The notes under the pieces are model-generated. The model made no database searches. It worked only from the letters and a program-made list of their open reading frames with translations, and was not told the DNA's origin. Shown here piece after piece: positions 43,994-51,849 of a stretch of DNA of 64,000 nucleotides. The stretch comes from Amycolatopsis thermoflava N1165 (GTDB lineage Bacteria; Actinomycetota; Actinomycetes; Mycobacteriales; Pseudonocardiaceae). The DNA is taken from positions 186,001 through 250,000 of the forward strand of contig NZ_KI421511.1 of the NCBI RefSeq assembly GCF_000473265.1. The letters are read 5' to 3'. The position numbers were made by a program, and so were the translations under genes. The first letter of the stretch is position 1. Each line of letters opens with the position of its first letter.

Positions 43994-45462
43994 GCGGCGT
44001 CGTGGTCGCGCCGATGCGCGTCGAGGCCTCCGCGCTGCGGACGCCGGGCCTGGTCGTGCTGCGCGGCGGGATGGGTCCGCGCCGCGCGGCGGAATCGGCG
44101 CAGCGGCTGGCCGCGGCCGGGCGGCCGGTCCTGGTCGCCGGGGTCGGCGGGGCGCTGGTGCCGGAGGTGCGGCCGGGCGACCTGGTGGTGGCGACCGAGA
44201 TCGACGGCCCGGACGGGCGGGTGCCGCTGCACTCGGCACCGGTGCTCGCCGCGGCGTTGCGGCGGCTCGGGTTGACCGTCCACCTCGGACCGATCGCGTC
44301 CGCGCCCTCCGTCGTGGACGGTGCGGAACGGGCCAGGTATGCGCGGAACGGCGCGCTGGCTGTCGACATGGAGTCCGCGGAGTTCGCGTCGCTGCCTGGC
44401 CCGGTCGCGGTCGTGCGGGCCATTGTGGACACCCCGGACCAGCCGCTGTGGCGGCCGGGCACTGTGTTGCGGGGCCTGACCGGCCTGCGGTCGCTGCGGG
44501 CCGCGGTCCCGGCGCTGCGCGAGTGGTGCGAGGCGGCGGGGGAGGGCGAACTGCGGCTCGCCAGCCCGCGCTCGTTCTGCGCCGGCGTCGAGCGCGCCAT
44601 CGAGATCGTCGAGCGGGCGCTGGAGCGCTACGGTGCGCCGGTCTACGTGCGCCGCCAGGTGGTGCACAACGCGCACGTGGTGCGGCGGCTGGAGGCGCTG
44701 GGCGCGGTGTTCGTGCAGGAGGTCGAGGAGGTGCCGCGCGGCGCGACGACGGTGCTGGCCGCGCACGGCGTCGCCCCGGCCGTGCGCGCCGCGGCGCAGG
44801 CGCGGGACCTGCGGGTGATCGACGCGACCTGCCCGCTGGTGATGAAGGTGCACACCGAGGTCAAGCGCTACACCGGCCGCGGTGACACGGTGTTCCTCAT
44901 CGGGCACGCCGACCACGAGGAGGTCGAGGGCACGGTCGGGGAGGCGCCGGAGCGGATCGTCGTGGTCGAGGATGCCGAGGCGGCCGCGCACGTGCGGGCG
45001 CCCGACGGCGGCGTGGCCTACGCGATGCAGACCACGCTGGCCGTGGACGAGGCGGAGGAGATCGCCTCGGTGCTGCGCTCGCGGTTCCCCGGCATCGAGG
45101 GCCCGCGGCGCGACGACATCTGTTACGCCACCACCAACCGCCAGCGCGCGGTGACGGCGGTGGCCGAGGAGGCGGACCTCGTCCTCGTGGTCGGCTCGGC
45201 GAACTCGTCCAACTCGTTGCGCCTGGTGGAAGTGGCGCGGCGGCGGGGAACCCGGGCCAGGCTCGTCGACGACGTGTCCGAAGTGGACCTGCGCTGGCTG
45301 GCCGGGGCGAAGCGGATCGGGATCACCGCGGGCGCCTCGGCCCCACCGGACCTGGTGGCGGAGCTGGTGCGGTGCCTTCGCGGGCTGGGCCGGTCGACGG
45401 TGACCGAGAGCGCGGAGGCCGTTGAGGACGTGGTTTTCACACTACCCCGGGAGGTGAGCTAG
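43990..45462 (+). CDS. ispH: Fusion of hopanoid-associated phosphorylase (HpnG-like) and IspH
   Basis: A 490-residue two-domain protein. Residues about 1-180 are a purine nucleoside phosphorylase/MTAN-type domain like HpnG, which removes adenine from adenosylhopane; AVDMESAEFASL is its substrate-binding motif. Residues about 188-490 are a complete 4-hydroxy-3-methylbut-2-enyl diphosphate reductase, with iron-sulfur cysteines Cys197 (FCAGVERAI), Cys281 (DATCPLV) and Cys378 (DICYATTN). It also has the His motifs of IspH (AAHGV and GHADHEEVEG). It couples the last step of isoprenoid precursor supply with hopanoid side-chain processing. It overlaps shc by four bases and precedes hpnH by three. 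Confidence 0.92.
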   Translation: MSGVVVAPMRVEASALRTPGLVVLRGGMGPRRAAESAQRLAAAGRPVLVAGVGGALVPEVRPGDLVVATEIDGPDGRVPLHSAPVLAAALRRLGLTVHLGPIASAPSVVDGAERARYARNGALAVDMESAEFASLPGPVAVVRAIVDTPDQPLWRPGTVLRGLTGLRSLRAAVPALREWCEAAGEGELRLASPRSFCAGVERAIEIVERALERYGAPVYVRRQVVHNAHVVRRLEALGAVFVQEVEEVPRGATTVLAAHGVAPAVRAAAQARDLRVIDATCPLVMKVHTEVKRYTGRGDTVFLIGHADHEEVEGTVGEAPERIVVVEDAEAAAHVRAPDGGVAYAMQTTLAVDEAEEIASVLRSRFPGIEGPRRDDICYATTNRQRAVTAVAEEADLVLVVGSANSSNSLRLVEVARRRGTRARLVDDVSEVDLRWLAGAKRIGITAGASAPPDLVAELVRCLRGLGRSTVTESAEAVEDVVFTLPREVS

Positions 45463-45465
45463 ACC

Positions 45466-46470
45466 ATGGGCATGCCATTACGCCAGTCGATCCGGCTGGG
45501 TGCGTTCCTGGCCAAGCAGAAGCTGCTGCGCAAGGAGAAGTTTGCGATCCTGGTCGAGCTGGAACCGTTGTTCGCGTGCAACCTCAAGTGCGGTGGCTGC
45601 GGGAAGATCCAGCAGCCGGCGCACCTGCTGAAGCAGCGGATGCCGGTGCAGCAGGCCGTGGGCGCCGTGGAGGAGAGCGGCGCGCCGATGGTGTCCATCG
45701 CCGGTGGTGAACCGCTGATGCACCCGCAGATCCACGAGATCACGCGGATCCTGCTGGAGCGCAACAAGATCGTGTTCCTGTGCACGAACGCGCTGCTGCT
45801 GCCCAAGCACATCCACAAGTTCAAGCCGCACCGCAACTTCACCTGGATGGTCCACATCGACGGGCTCGAGGAGAAGCACGACGCGTCGGTGCGCAAGGAG
45901 GGCGGTTTCCAGGCCGCGGTCGAGGCGATCCAGCTCGCGAAGTCCAAGGGCTTCAAGGTGATGACGAACACGACGTTCTTCAACACCGACACCCCGCAGG
46001 ACGTCATCGACGTGCTGGACTACCTCAACGACGTGGTCAAGGTCGACAACATGCAGCTCTCGCCGGGGTACGCCTACGAGAAGGCCCCGGACCAGGAGCA
46101 CTTCCTCGGGGTGCAGCAGACGCGGGAGCTGTTCTCCAAGGCCTTCGCCGACGGGCGCCGCAAGAAGTGGCGGCTCAACCACTCGCCCGTGTTCCTCGAC
46201 TTCATCGAGGGCAAGCGGGACCTGGAGTGCACGCCGTGGGGGATCCCGTCGTACTCGCTGCTGGGCTGGCAGCGGCCGTGCTACCTGCTCGACGACGGCT
46301 ACGCCAAGACCTGGCGGGAGCTGATCGAGGAGACGGAGTGGGACAAGTTCGGCCGCGGCAAGGACCCGAGGTGCGCCAACTGCATGGCGCACTGCGGCTA
46401 CGAACCGACGGCCGTGATCGCGACGACGAGCAGCCTGAAGGAGACGATCCGCGCCGCCGTGAGCGTGTAG
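45466..46470 (+). CDS. hpnH: Adenosyl-hopene transferase HpnH (radical SAM)
   Basis: A 334-residue radical SAM enzyme that adds 5'-deoxyadenosine to hopene to begin C35 hopanoid side chains. The cluster motif CX3CX2C is Cys38, Cys42 and Cys45 (ACNLKCGGCGK). SIAGGEPLMHPQIHEI and the C-terminal domain with ELIEETEWDKFGRGKDPRC-type sequence and further cysteines follow. Last gene of the hopanoid operon, followed by a hairpin. Confidence 0.95.
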   Translation: MGMPLRQSIRLGAFLAKQKLLRKEKFAILVELEPLFACNLKCGGCGKIQQPAHLLKQRMPVQQAVGAVEESGAPMVSIAGGEPLMHPQIHEITRILLERNKIVFLCTNALLLPKHIHKFKPHRNFTWMVHIDGLEEKHDASVRKEGGFQAAVEAIQLAKSKGFKVMTNTTFFNTDTPQDVIDVLDYLNDVVKVDNMQLSPGYAYEKAPDQEHFLGVQQTRELFSKAFADGRRKKWRLNHSPVFLDFIEGKRDLECTPWGIPSYSLLGWQRPCYLLDDGYAKTWRELIEETEWDKFGRGKDPRCANCMAHCGYEPTAVIATTSSLKETIRAAVSV

Positions 46471-46479
46471 GTGTTCCGG

Positions 46480-46505
46480 CCCCGCCTCCTCGTCGGGGGG
46501 CGGGG
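46480..46505. terminator. Hairpin between convergent hpnH and NTF2-like genes
   Basis: CCCCGCC (46480-46486) pairs with GGCGGGG (46499-46505); flanking bases extend it by a G-T and a G-C pair. It lies 10 bases after the hpnH stop and abuts the stop of the convergent gene, so it may serve both directions. Confidence 0.6.
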
Positions 46506-46907
46506 TCAGCTCTCGAAGAACTGGTGGTCCACGGCGATGCGCCCGTCCGCGGCGAGGGTCAGGATCTCCAGCCCGGTGCTGCGCGGCTGCCCGGTGCCGT
46601 CGACGAGCTCCCAGTTGAACTTGACGGTGTCGCCGAGCTGGTCGGTGTTCCCGCGGGCGGCGAGCGTGACGCCGGCGGGCGCCAGGAAGTCCTCGTGGCC
46701 GCGGCTTACGCGCTGTTCGATGGCGGCGTGACCGCGGGCCGCCAGGACCGCTCGGTCAAATCCGAGGGCCGTTGCCCGGTCGCGCATCTCCCGGGGCGGT
46801 TGCAGCAGGTGCACGCCGTCCTCGGACCACAGCAGCTCGATCAGCTTCCGGCGCGCGCTCGCGTCGGTTTCGTTCCACAGCGCGACATAGCGTTCGACGA
46901 GATCCAT
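46506..46907 (-). CDS. NTF2/SnoaL-like protein
   Basis: A 133-residue single-domain protein of the NTF2-like superfamily: N-terminal helix VERYVALWNETDASARRKLIEL, then WSEDGVHLLQPPREM, then the curved sheet with TVKFNWELVDGTGQP and a C-terminal strand ending VDHQFFES. No signal peptide. It is convergent with hpnH and lies about 50 bases from the ArsR-rhodanese gene on the same strand, so it could be its downstream partner. Function unknown. Confidence 0.7.
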   Translation of the reverse strand: MDLVERYVALWNETDASARRKLIELLWSEDGVHLLQPPREMRDRATALGFDRAVLAARGHAAIEQRVSRGHEDFLAPAGVTLAARGNTDQLGDTVKFNWELVDGTGQPRSTGLEILTLAADGRIAVDHQFFES

Positions 46908-46956
46908 GGTGGCAGCTTCGCCGCAGCCGGGACCGCGGACAATTCCCGCGCGGGTA

Positions 46957-47604
46957 TCAGGGGCGCGCCGCGGCCCACTCCGGGTAGCCGTCCTCCAGTC
47001 GGGCCGCCTGGCGCCCGGCCGCGGTCAGCAGCCGGACCGCTTCGTCCGCGTAGACGCAGTACGGGCCGCGGCAGTAGGCGACCACCTGGGCGCCGTCCGG
47101 GACCTCCGTCAGCCGCGTCCGCAGTTCGCCGATCGGGATCGACACCGCGCCCGGGATGTGGCCCGCCGCGAACTCCGGGGCCGGGCGCACGTCGAGCACC
47201 ACCACATCGCCGTCGCGGAGCCGCCGGTCCAGTTCGTCACGCGTGATGGTCTCCAGGCCGGAGCGGTCGCCGACGTACTCCTCGGCGAGCCGGGCCAGGC
47301 CCTCGACGTGCTGCTCGGCCGCCGCGCGCATCGCCAGCCACAGCTGCGCCACCGCGGCGCCGGCCAGCGAGTAGAACACCCGCGTGCCCTCCCGGCGGGT
47401 CCGCACCAGGCCGGACCGCAGCAGCCGCTGCAGGTGCTGGGAGGTGTTGGCCACCGACTGGCCGATCTCGGCGGCGAGCTCGTCGACCGGCCGCTCACCC
47501 TGCGCGAGCACGTCCACCAGCTCCGCGCGCCGCCCGCTGGCCAGCGCCTTCGCGGTCTCGGCCAGCGCGTCGTACAACTCGGTCTTCGCGGCTCGATCAC
47601 CCAC
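46957..47604 (-). CDS. ArsR-type regulator fused to a rhodanese domain
   Basis: A 215-residue two-domain protein. GTG 47604 is the start. Residues about 10-95 are an ArsR winged helix (ELAAEIGQSVANTSQHLQRL as the HTH), with no metal-binding cysteines there. Residues about 120-215 are a rhodanese domain with active-site loop CRGPYC (Cys178 and Cys183). A rhodanese cysteine can carry a persulfide, so the fusion likely reads sulfur or thiol-reactive species rather than metals directly. Two TTCAAG-N6-CTTGA operators lie upstream, in the gap shared with the divergent operon. Confidence 0.85.
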   Translation of the reverse strand: MGDRAAKTELYDALAETAKALASGRRAELVDVLAQGERPVDELAAEIGQSVANTSQHLQRLLRSGLVRTRREGTRVFYSLAGAAVAQLWLAMRAAAEQHVEGLARLAEEYVGDRSGLETITRDELDRRLRDGDVVVLDVRPAPEFAAGHIPGAVSIPIGELRTRLTEVPDGAQVVAYCRGPYCVYADEAVRLLTAAGRQAARLEDGYPEWAAARP

Positions 47605-47616
47605 GGGACCAGCATA

Positions 47617-47634
47617 TTCAAGCGAACTCTTGAC
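47617..47634. promoter_or_regulatory. ArsR-type operator, copy 1
   Basis: TTCAAG (47617-47622), a six-base spacer and CTTGAC (47629-47634) form an inverted repeat with one mismatch. The TTCAAG half sites are typical of ArsR-family operators in actinobacteria. It lies 13 bases upstream of the ArsR-rhodanese start. Confidence 0.65.
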
Positions 47635-47658
47635 AAGCAACACAGCCCGGGTCTCTTA

Positions 47659-47676
47659 TTCAAGAAGACACTTGAA
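47659..47676. promoter_or_regulatory. ArsR-type operator, copy 2
   Basis: TTCAAG (47659-47664), a six-base spacer and CTTGAA (47671-47676) form a perfect inverted repeat. It is 42 bases, about four helical turns, from copy 1. It ends six bases before the GCGGAGG ribosome binding site of the divergent operon, so binding would block that operon. Confidence 0.7.
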
Positions 47677-47694
47677 CAAGCGCGGAGGTGCGCG

Positions 47695-47913
47695 ATGGCC
47701 ACCGGCGTGGACACCCGGGCCCTGGAGACCCGGGTCAAGCGGATGTACGAACTGGTCACGATGGAGCCGCTGCTGCCGGAATCCGCGGTGTGCAACGCCG
47801 ACCTGTGGGCGTCCTGCATCGGCGGCGCCACTCCACGGGACCACTACCGCGACGCCTGCGCGAGCTACGGCGTGCGCAGCGTTTCCGTGCTGGCAAGCAA
47901 ACCCCGGCGGTGA
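47695..47913 (+). pseudogene. Internally deleted ArsM-like methyltransferase remnant, or small related protein
   Basis: A 72-residue frame starting at ATG 47695 with GCGGAGG seven bases upstream. Residues about 10-24 (LETRVKRMYELVTME) resemble the start of arsenite methyltransferases, and residues about 36-60 (ADLWASCIGGATPRDHYRDA) resemble their C-terminal CxGGA segment. The roughly 200-residue SAM-binding core between these is missing. The frame is intact and well translated in context, so a functional small protein is possible. It is the first gene after the twin ArsR operators and lies seven bases before the MBL-rhodanese gene. Confidence 0.5.
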
Positions 47914-47919
47914 CCGATC

Positions 47920-49275
47920 ATGTCCACTGTAGACGTCCTGCCGCTCGTGGACGAAGGGCTCGGCAACTCCGCCTACCTGGCCGACCTCGGTGACGGCCGG
48001 GCGCTGGTCGTCGACGTGAGCCTGGACCTGCGGGCCGCCCGGCGCGCGGCCGCGCGGCGCGGTCTGCGGCTCGCCTTCGCCGCCGACACCCACCTGCACG
48101 CCGACTTCGTCTCCGGCGCCCGGCAGCTCGCGGCCACCGACGGCGCCCGCGTGCTCGCCTCGGCCGCGGGGCGCCGCGAGTACCGCCACGACGGCCTGCG
48201 CGACGGGGACGAAACCGACGTCGGCGGGCTCCGCCTGCGCGCCCTGTTCACCCCGGGCCACACCCACGAGCACCTGTCGTTCCTCCTGCTCGACGGCGCC
48301 GCCCCCGTCGGCGTGTTCACCGGCGGCTCGCTGATCGTCGGGGCCGCCGCCCGCACCGACCTGGTCCACCCGGCCCTGACCGACGAGCTGGCCCGCCGCC
48401 AGTACGCCTCCCTGCGGCGGCTGGCGAGCCTGCCGGACGAGGTCGCGGTGTGGCCCACCCACGGCGCCGGCTCGTTCTGCTCCGCGCCGCCGGGCGCACG
48501 CCGCACCAGCACCATCGGCGCCGAGAAGGCGACGAACTCGTTGCTGCACGCGGAAAACGAGGACGCCTTCGTCGCCGCGCTGCTGGGGTCGCTCGGCAGC
48601 TTCCCGTCCTACTTCCGCGAACTGGCCGACACCAACCGTCGCGGCTTGGTCCTGCCGGGCGATCCGGTCCTGCCCGGCCTCGACGTGGACCGGGTGCGCG
48701 CGCTGGCCGCCGACGGTGCGGTGGTCGTCGACGCCCGCCCCGCCGCCGACTTCGCCGCCGGTCACGTGCCCGGTGCGCTGTCGATCCCGCTGCGCCCGGC
48801 GTTCGCGTCCTGGCTCGGCTGGCTCGTGCCCGCTGATCGCCCGATCGTGGTCGTGCGCGGCGGCGACCAGGACCCGGCCGAAATCGCCTGGCAGGCAGTC
48901 AAGATCGGCCGCACCGGCCTGGCCGGCGAGCTCGACGGCGGGCTCGCCGCGTGGACCGCGGCCGGGCAGCCGGTGCGGCGCACACCGGTCGTCACGGCCG
49001 ACGGGATCGGCGGGCGGCCGGTGCTCGACGTGCGCCAGGACGGGGAGTTCGCCGCAGGCCACCTGCCCGGCGCCCGGCACCGCGAGCTGGGCCGCCTCGA
49101 CGGGCACGAGCTGCCGCGGGAACCGCTGGTGGTGATGTGCGGCCACGGTGAACGGGCGATGAGCGCCGCCAGCCTCCTCGAACAGGCCGGCCACCGGGAC
49201 GTCACGGTGGTGCTGGCGGGCGGCCCCGCGGACTGGGCCCGCGCGACCGGGAACGCGCTGGTGACCGGCGCGTGA
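47920..49275 (+). CDS. MBL-fold hydrolase with tandem rhodanese domains (persulfide dioxygenase-like)
   Basis: A 451-residue protein. Residues about 1-200 are a metallo-beta-lactamase fold with THLHADF (HxHxD) and TPGHTHEHL. The aspartate that bridges metal in ETHE1-type persulfide dioxygenases is replaced: FTGG here, against FTGD there. Residues about 255-345 are a first rhodanese domain with no active-site cysteine (VVVRGGDQD). Residues about 360-451 are a second, with Cys in VVMCGHGERA. Such proteins oxidise or relay sulfane sulfur. It overlaps the MFS gene by four bases. Confidence 0.82.
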   Translation: MSTVDVLPLVDEGLGNSAYLADLGDGRALVVDVSLDLRAARRAAARRGLRLAFAADTHLHADFVSGARQLAATDGARVLASAAGRREYRHDGLRDGDETDVGGLRLRALFTPGHTHEHLSFLLLDGAAPVGVFTGGSLIVGAAARTDLVHPALTDELARRQYASLRRLASLPDEVAVWPTHGAGSFCSAPPGARRTSTIGAEKATNSLLHAENEDAFVAALLGSLGSFPSYFRELADTNRRGLVLPGDPVLPGLDVDRVRALAADGAVVVDARPAADFAAGHVPGALSIPLRPAFASWLGWLVPADRPIVVVRGGDQDPAEIAWQAVKIGRTGLAGELDGGLAAWTAAGQPVRRTPVVTADGIGGRPVLDVRQDGEFAAGHLPGARHRELGRLDGHELPREPLVVMCGHGERAMSAASLLEQAGHRDVTVVLAGGPADWARATGNALVTGA

Positions 49276-50489
49276 CGGTCCGGCTGGGCCTGCGGGCCAA
49301 CCTCGCCCAGTTCAGCCTCCTGGTCGCGGTCAACGCCCTCGTCGGCGGGGTGCTGGGCCAGGAACGGACCGTCCTGCCGCTGCTGGCGGGCCCGGTGTTC
49401 GGCCTGACCGGCTACACCGTCCTGCTCACCTACGTGCTCGCGTTCGGCCTCACCAAGGCCGCCGCCAACTACCTGGCCGGCACCCTGTCCGACCGGTACG
49501 GGCGCAAACCCGTGCTGCTGGCCGGGTGGCTGATCGCCGTGCCGGCGCCGGCGCTGCTCGCCCTCGCCCCGGACTGGGGCTGGATCGTGGCCGCCAACGT
49601 CCTGCTCGGCCTCAGCCAGGGGCTGACCTGGTCGACCACCGTCATCATGAAGATCGACCTCGCCGGCCCGCGGCGGCGCGGCCTCGCGATGGGACTCAAC
49701 GAGGCCGCCGGGTACGGCGCGCTGGCGATCACCGCAGCCGCCACCGGCTACCTCGCCGCGCGCCACGGCCTGCGCCCCGCCCCGTTCCTCCTCGGCGCGG
49801 CCTACGTCGCGCTGGGCCTCGGCCTGACCGCGGTGTTCGTGCGGGAGACGCGCGACCACGCCCGCTTCGAGTCCCGCGGCCACGCCACCGGGGGAGAACT
49901 GAGCGGCTGGGCCGTGTTCGCCCGCACCAGCGTGCGTGACCGCGCGTTGTCCGCGGCCAGCCAGGCCGGGATGGTCAACAACCTCAACGACGGCCTCGCG
50001 ATGGGCCTGTTCCCGATCCTGTTCGTCACCGCGGGCCTGTCCGTGGCCGGCGCCGGCGTGCTCGCCGCGCTCTACCCCGCGGTCTGGGGCGCCGGGCAGC
50101 TCGTCACCGGCCCGATGTCGGACCGCTGGGGCCGCAAGCACCTGATCACCGCGGGCATGCTGGTGCAGGCCGCCGCGCTCGGGCTGACCGCGGCCGCCTC
50201 CGGCTTCGCGACCTGGGCGGTGGCGATGGTGCTGCTCGGCGCGGGCACCGCCATGGTCTACCCGACGCTGCTCGCGGTGGTCGGCGACGTCGCCCATCCG
50301 GCGTGGCGGGCCCGTGCCGTCGGCGTCTACCGGCTCTGGCGCGACAGTGGATTCGCGGTGGGGGCGGTGGTGTCCGGGCTCGCCGCCGACCTGTGGGGCG
50401 TGCGGGCGGCGGTGGCGGTCGTCGCCGCGCTCACCGCCGCCTCCGGCATCGCGGTCGCGATCCGCATGCCCGAAACCCACCCCGCCTGA
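49272..50489 (+). CDS. MFS transporter
   Basis: A 405-residue protein with about 12 membrane segments. Motif A-type loops occur after helix 2 (GTLSDRYGRKPVLLAG) and in the second half (GPMSDRWGRKHLITAG). The first helix is preceded by only a few residues, and GTG 49272 overlaps the MBL-rhodanese stop. It is the last gene of the operon behind the twin ArsR operators, so its substrate is likely linked to sulfur or arsenic stress, but this is only inferred. Confidence 0.85.
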   Translation: MTVRLGLRANLAQFSLLVAVNALVGGVLGQERTVLPLLAGPVFGLTGYTVLLTYVLAFGLTKAAANYLAGTLSDRYGRKPVLLAGWLIAVPAPALLALAPDWGWIVAANVLLGLSQGLTWSTTVIMKIDLAGPRRRGLAMGLNEAAGYGALAITAAATGYLAARHGLRPAPFLLGAAYVALGLGLTAVFVRETRDHARFESRGHATGGELSGWAVFARTSVRDRALSAASQAGMVNNLNDGLAMGLFPILFVTAGLSVAGAGVLAALYPAVWGAGQLVTGPMSDRWGRKHLITAGMLVQAAALGLTAAASGFATWAVAMVLLGAGTAMVYPTLLAVVGDVAHPAWRARAVGVYRLWRDSGFAVGAVVSGLAADLWGVRAAVAVVAALTAASGIAVAIRMPETHPA

Positions 50490-50490
50490 C

Positions 50491-51462
50491 CTACGGGATC
50501 AGCAGCACCTTGCCCGTGGTGCGGCGGCCCTGCAGGTCCTCGTGCGCCTTCGCGGCGTCCGACAGCGCGTACTTGGCGCCCACGCGGACCTTGAGCGCGC
50601 CCGAGGTGACCGCCTCGAAGAGCTCGTTCGTGCGCCACTCCAGCTCGTCGCGCGTGCGCACGTAGTGGGCCGACGTCGGGCGCGTCAGGTAAACCGAGCC
50701 CGCCGCGTTCAGCCGCTGCGGGTCGACCGGCGGGACCGGCCCGCTCGCCGCCCCGAACAGCACCAGGAACCCGCGCACCCGCAGGCTCGCCAGGCTTCCG
50801 TCGAAAGTGGACTTGCCGACCCCGTCGTACACCGCGGCCACACCCTCGCCGCCGGTCAGTTTCCGGACCTCCTCGGCGAAATCGACCTGGTCGTAGCGGA
50901 TCACCTCGTCCACACCGGCCTCCCTGGCCAGCGCGGCCTTCTCCGCGGTCGACACCGTGCCGATCACCCGCGCGCCACGCGCCTTCGCCAGCTGCGTCAG
51001 CAGCAGCCCGACGCCGCCCGCGGCCGCGTGCAGCAGGATCGTGTCGCCCTCCTGCACCTCGTACGTCGACCGCACCAGGTAGTGCGCGGTGACGCCCTGC
51101 AGCATCGTCGCCGCGGCGGTCTCCAGCGACACGCCCTCGGGCACCGCGACCGCGGCGCTCGCCGGGATCCGGGCCTGCTGCGCGTACCCGCCGAGCACGC
51201 CCTGCCACGCCACCCGGTCACCGGCCGCGAAGCCCGTCACGCCCTCGCCGGCCGCGACGACCGTTCCGGCGCCCTCCATGCCCAGCGTCACGGGCAGGTC
51301 GATCTTGTAGATCCCGCTGCGCTGGTAGGTGTCGATGTAGTTCACGCCCGCGGCGGCGACGTCGACCAGCAGCTCACCCGGCCCGGGATCGCCGACCTCG
51401 ACCTCACCGGCCTCCAGCACCTCGGGTCCGCCGGTCCGCCGAATCTGCACTGCCGTGGGCAT
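50491..51462 (-). CDS. Quinone oxidoreductase (zeta-crystallin-like MDR)
   Basis: A 323-residue medium-chain reductase without catalytic zinc. The N-terminal GroES-like domain has AAGVNYIDTYQRSGIYK and LGMEGAGTVVAAG. The NADPH-binding motif is AAAGGVGLLLTQLAKARGA. No zinc-ligand cysteines are present, as in quinone reductases. ATG 51462 gives the canonical MPTAVQIRRTGGPEVLE start. It is convergent with the MFS gene, one base apart at the stops, and divergent from a small hypothetical gene. Confidence 0.9.
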   Translation of the reverse strand: MPTAVQIRRTGGPEVLEAGEVEVGDPGPGELLVDVAAAGVNYIDTYQRSGIYKIDLPVTLGMEGAGTVVAAGEGVTGFAAGDRVAWQGVLGGYAQQARIPASAAVAVPEGVSLETAAATMLQGVTAHYLVRSTYEVQEGDTILLHAAAGGVGLLLTQLAKARGARVIGTVSTAEKAALAREAGVDEVIRYDQVDFAEEVRKLTGGEGVAAVYDGVGKSTFDGSLASLRVRGFLVLFGAASGPVPPVDPQRLNAAGSVYLTRPTSAHYVRTRDELEWRTNELFEAVTSGALKVRVGAKYALSDAAKAHEDLQGRRTTGKVLLIP

Positions 51463-51540
51463 CGCCTGTGTCCTCCTGACGTGGTCGGGTTCACCTCGCA
51501 CAACCGGGTGGGTCGCGCGGATCTTCCCTAAGATGCCGAC

Positions 51541-51846
51541 ATGGCTGAAGAGACCGAGGCACCGGCGCCCACCGCCAAGCAGCTTACGACCGCCCGCCGC
51601 TTCGTCGCCGAGCACGGCAAGCCGGCGAAGGCCGTCGTGGAGAACATCGGCCGCGCCGGGGCGCGCGTGGTGCTCGTCGGCCACGACGGCGCGATGGGCG
51701 ACGTCGTCGTCCCGTCCGTGGCGACCGGGCAGAAGCTCGTCGAGGCCGTGGCGGACCTGGAACCGGCCGAGTGGGACGCCGAGACCGTCAACTCCACGCA
51801 GATCGGGCCCGGCCACCGTCGCCGGATGGCCGGGCACGCCCTGTAG
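51541..51846 (+). CDS. Conserved hypothetical protein (101 residues)
   Basis: A 101-residue soluble protein with no signal peptide or membrane helix. It has a charged N-terminal helix (TAKQLTTARRFVAEHGKPAK), a small alpha/beta core (RAGARVVLVGHDGAMGDVVV) and a C-terminal acidic stretch. No family is recognised. The gene has an ATG start with divergent promoter space of 78 bases. It ends three bases before the convergent desaturase gene. Confidence 0.6.
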   Translation: MAEETEAPAPTAKQLTTARRFVAEHGKPAKAVVENIGRAGARVVLVGHDGAMGDVVVPSVATGQKLVEAVADLEPAEWDAETVNSTQIGPGHRRRMAGHAL

Positions 51847-51849
51847 GAA

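Noticed and set aside
37985-46470. A carotenoid rather than hopanoid cluster
   Set aside because: The two synthase genes resemble phytoene synthases, but squalene-hopene cyclase with DXDD and HpnH-type radical SAM proteins define a hopanoid operon.
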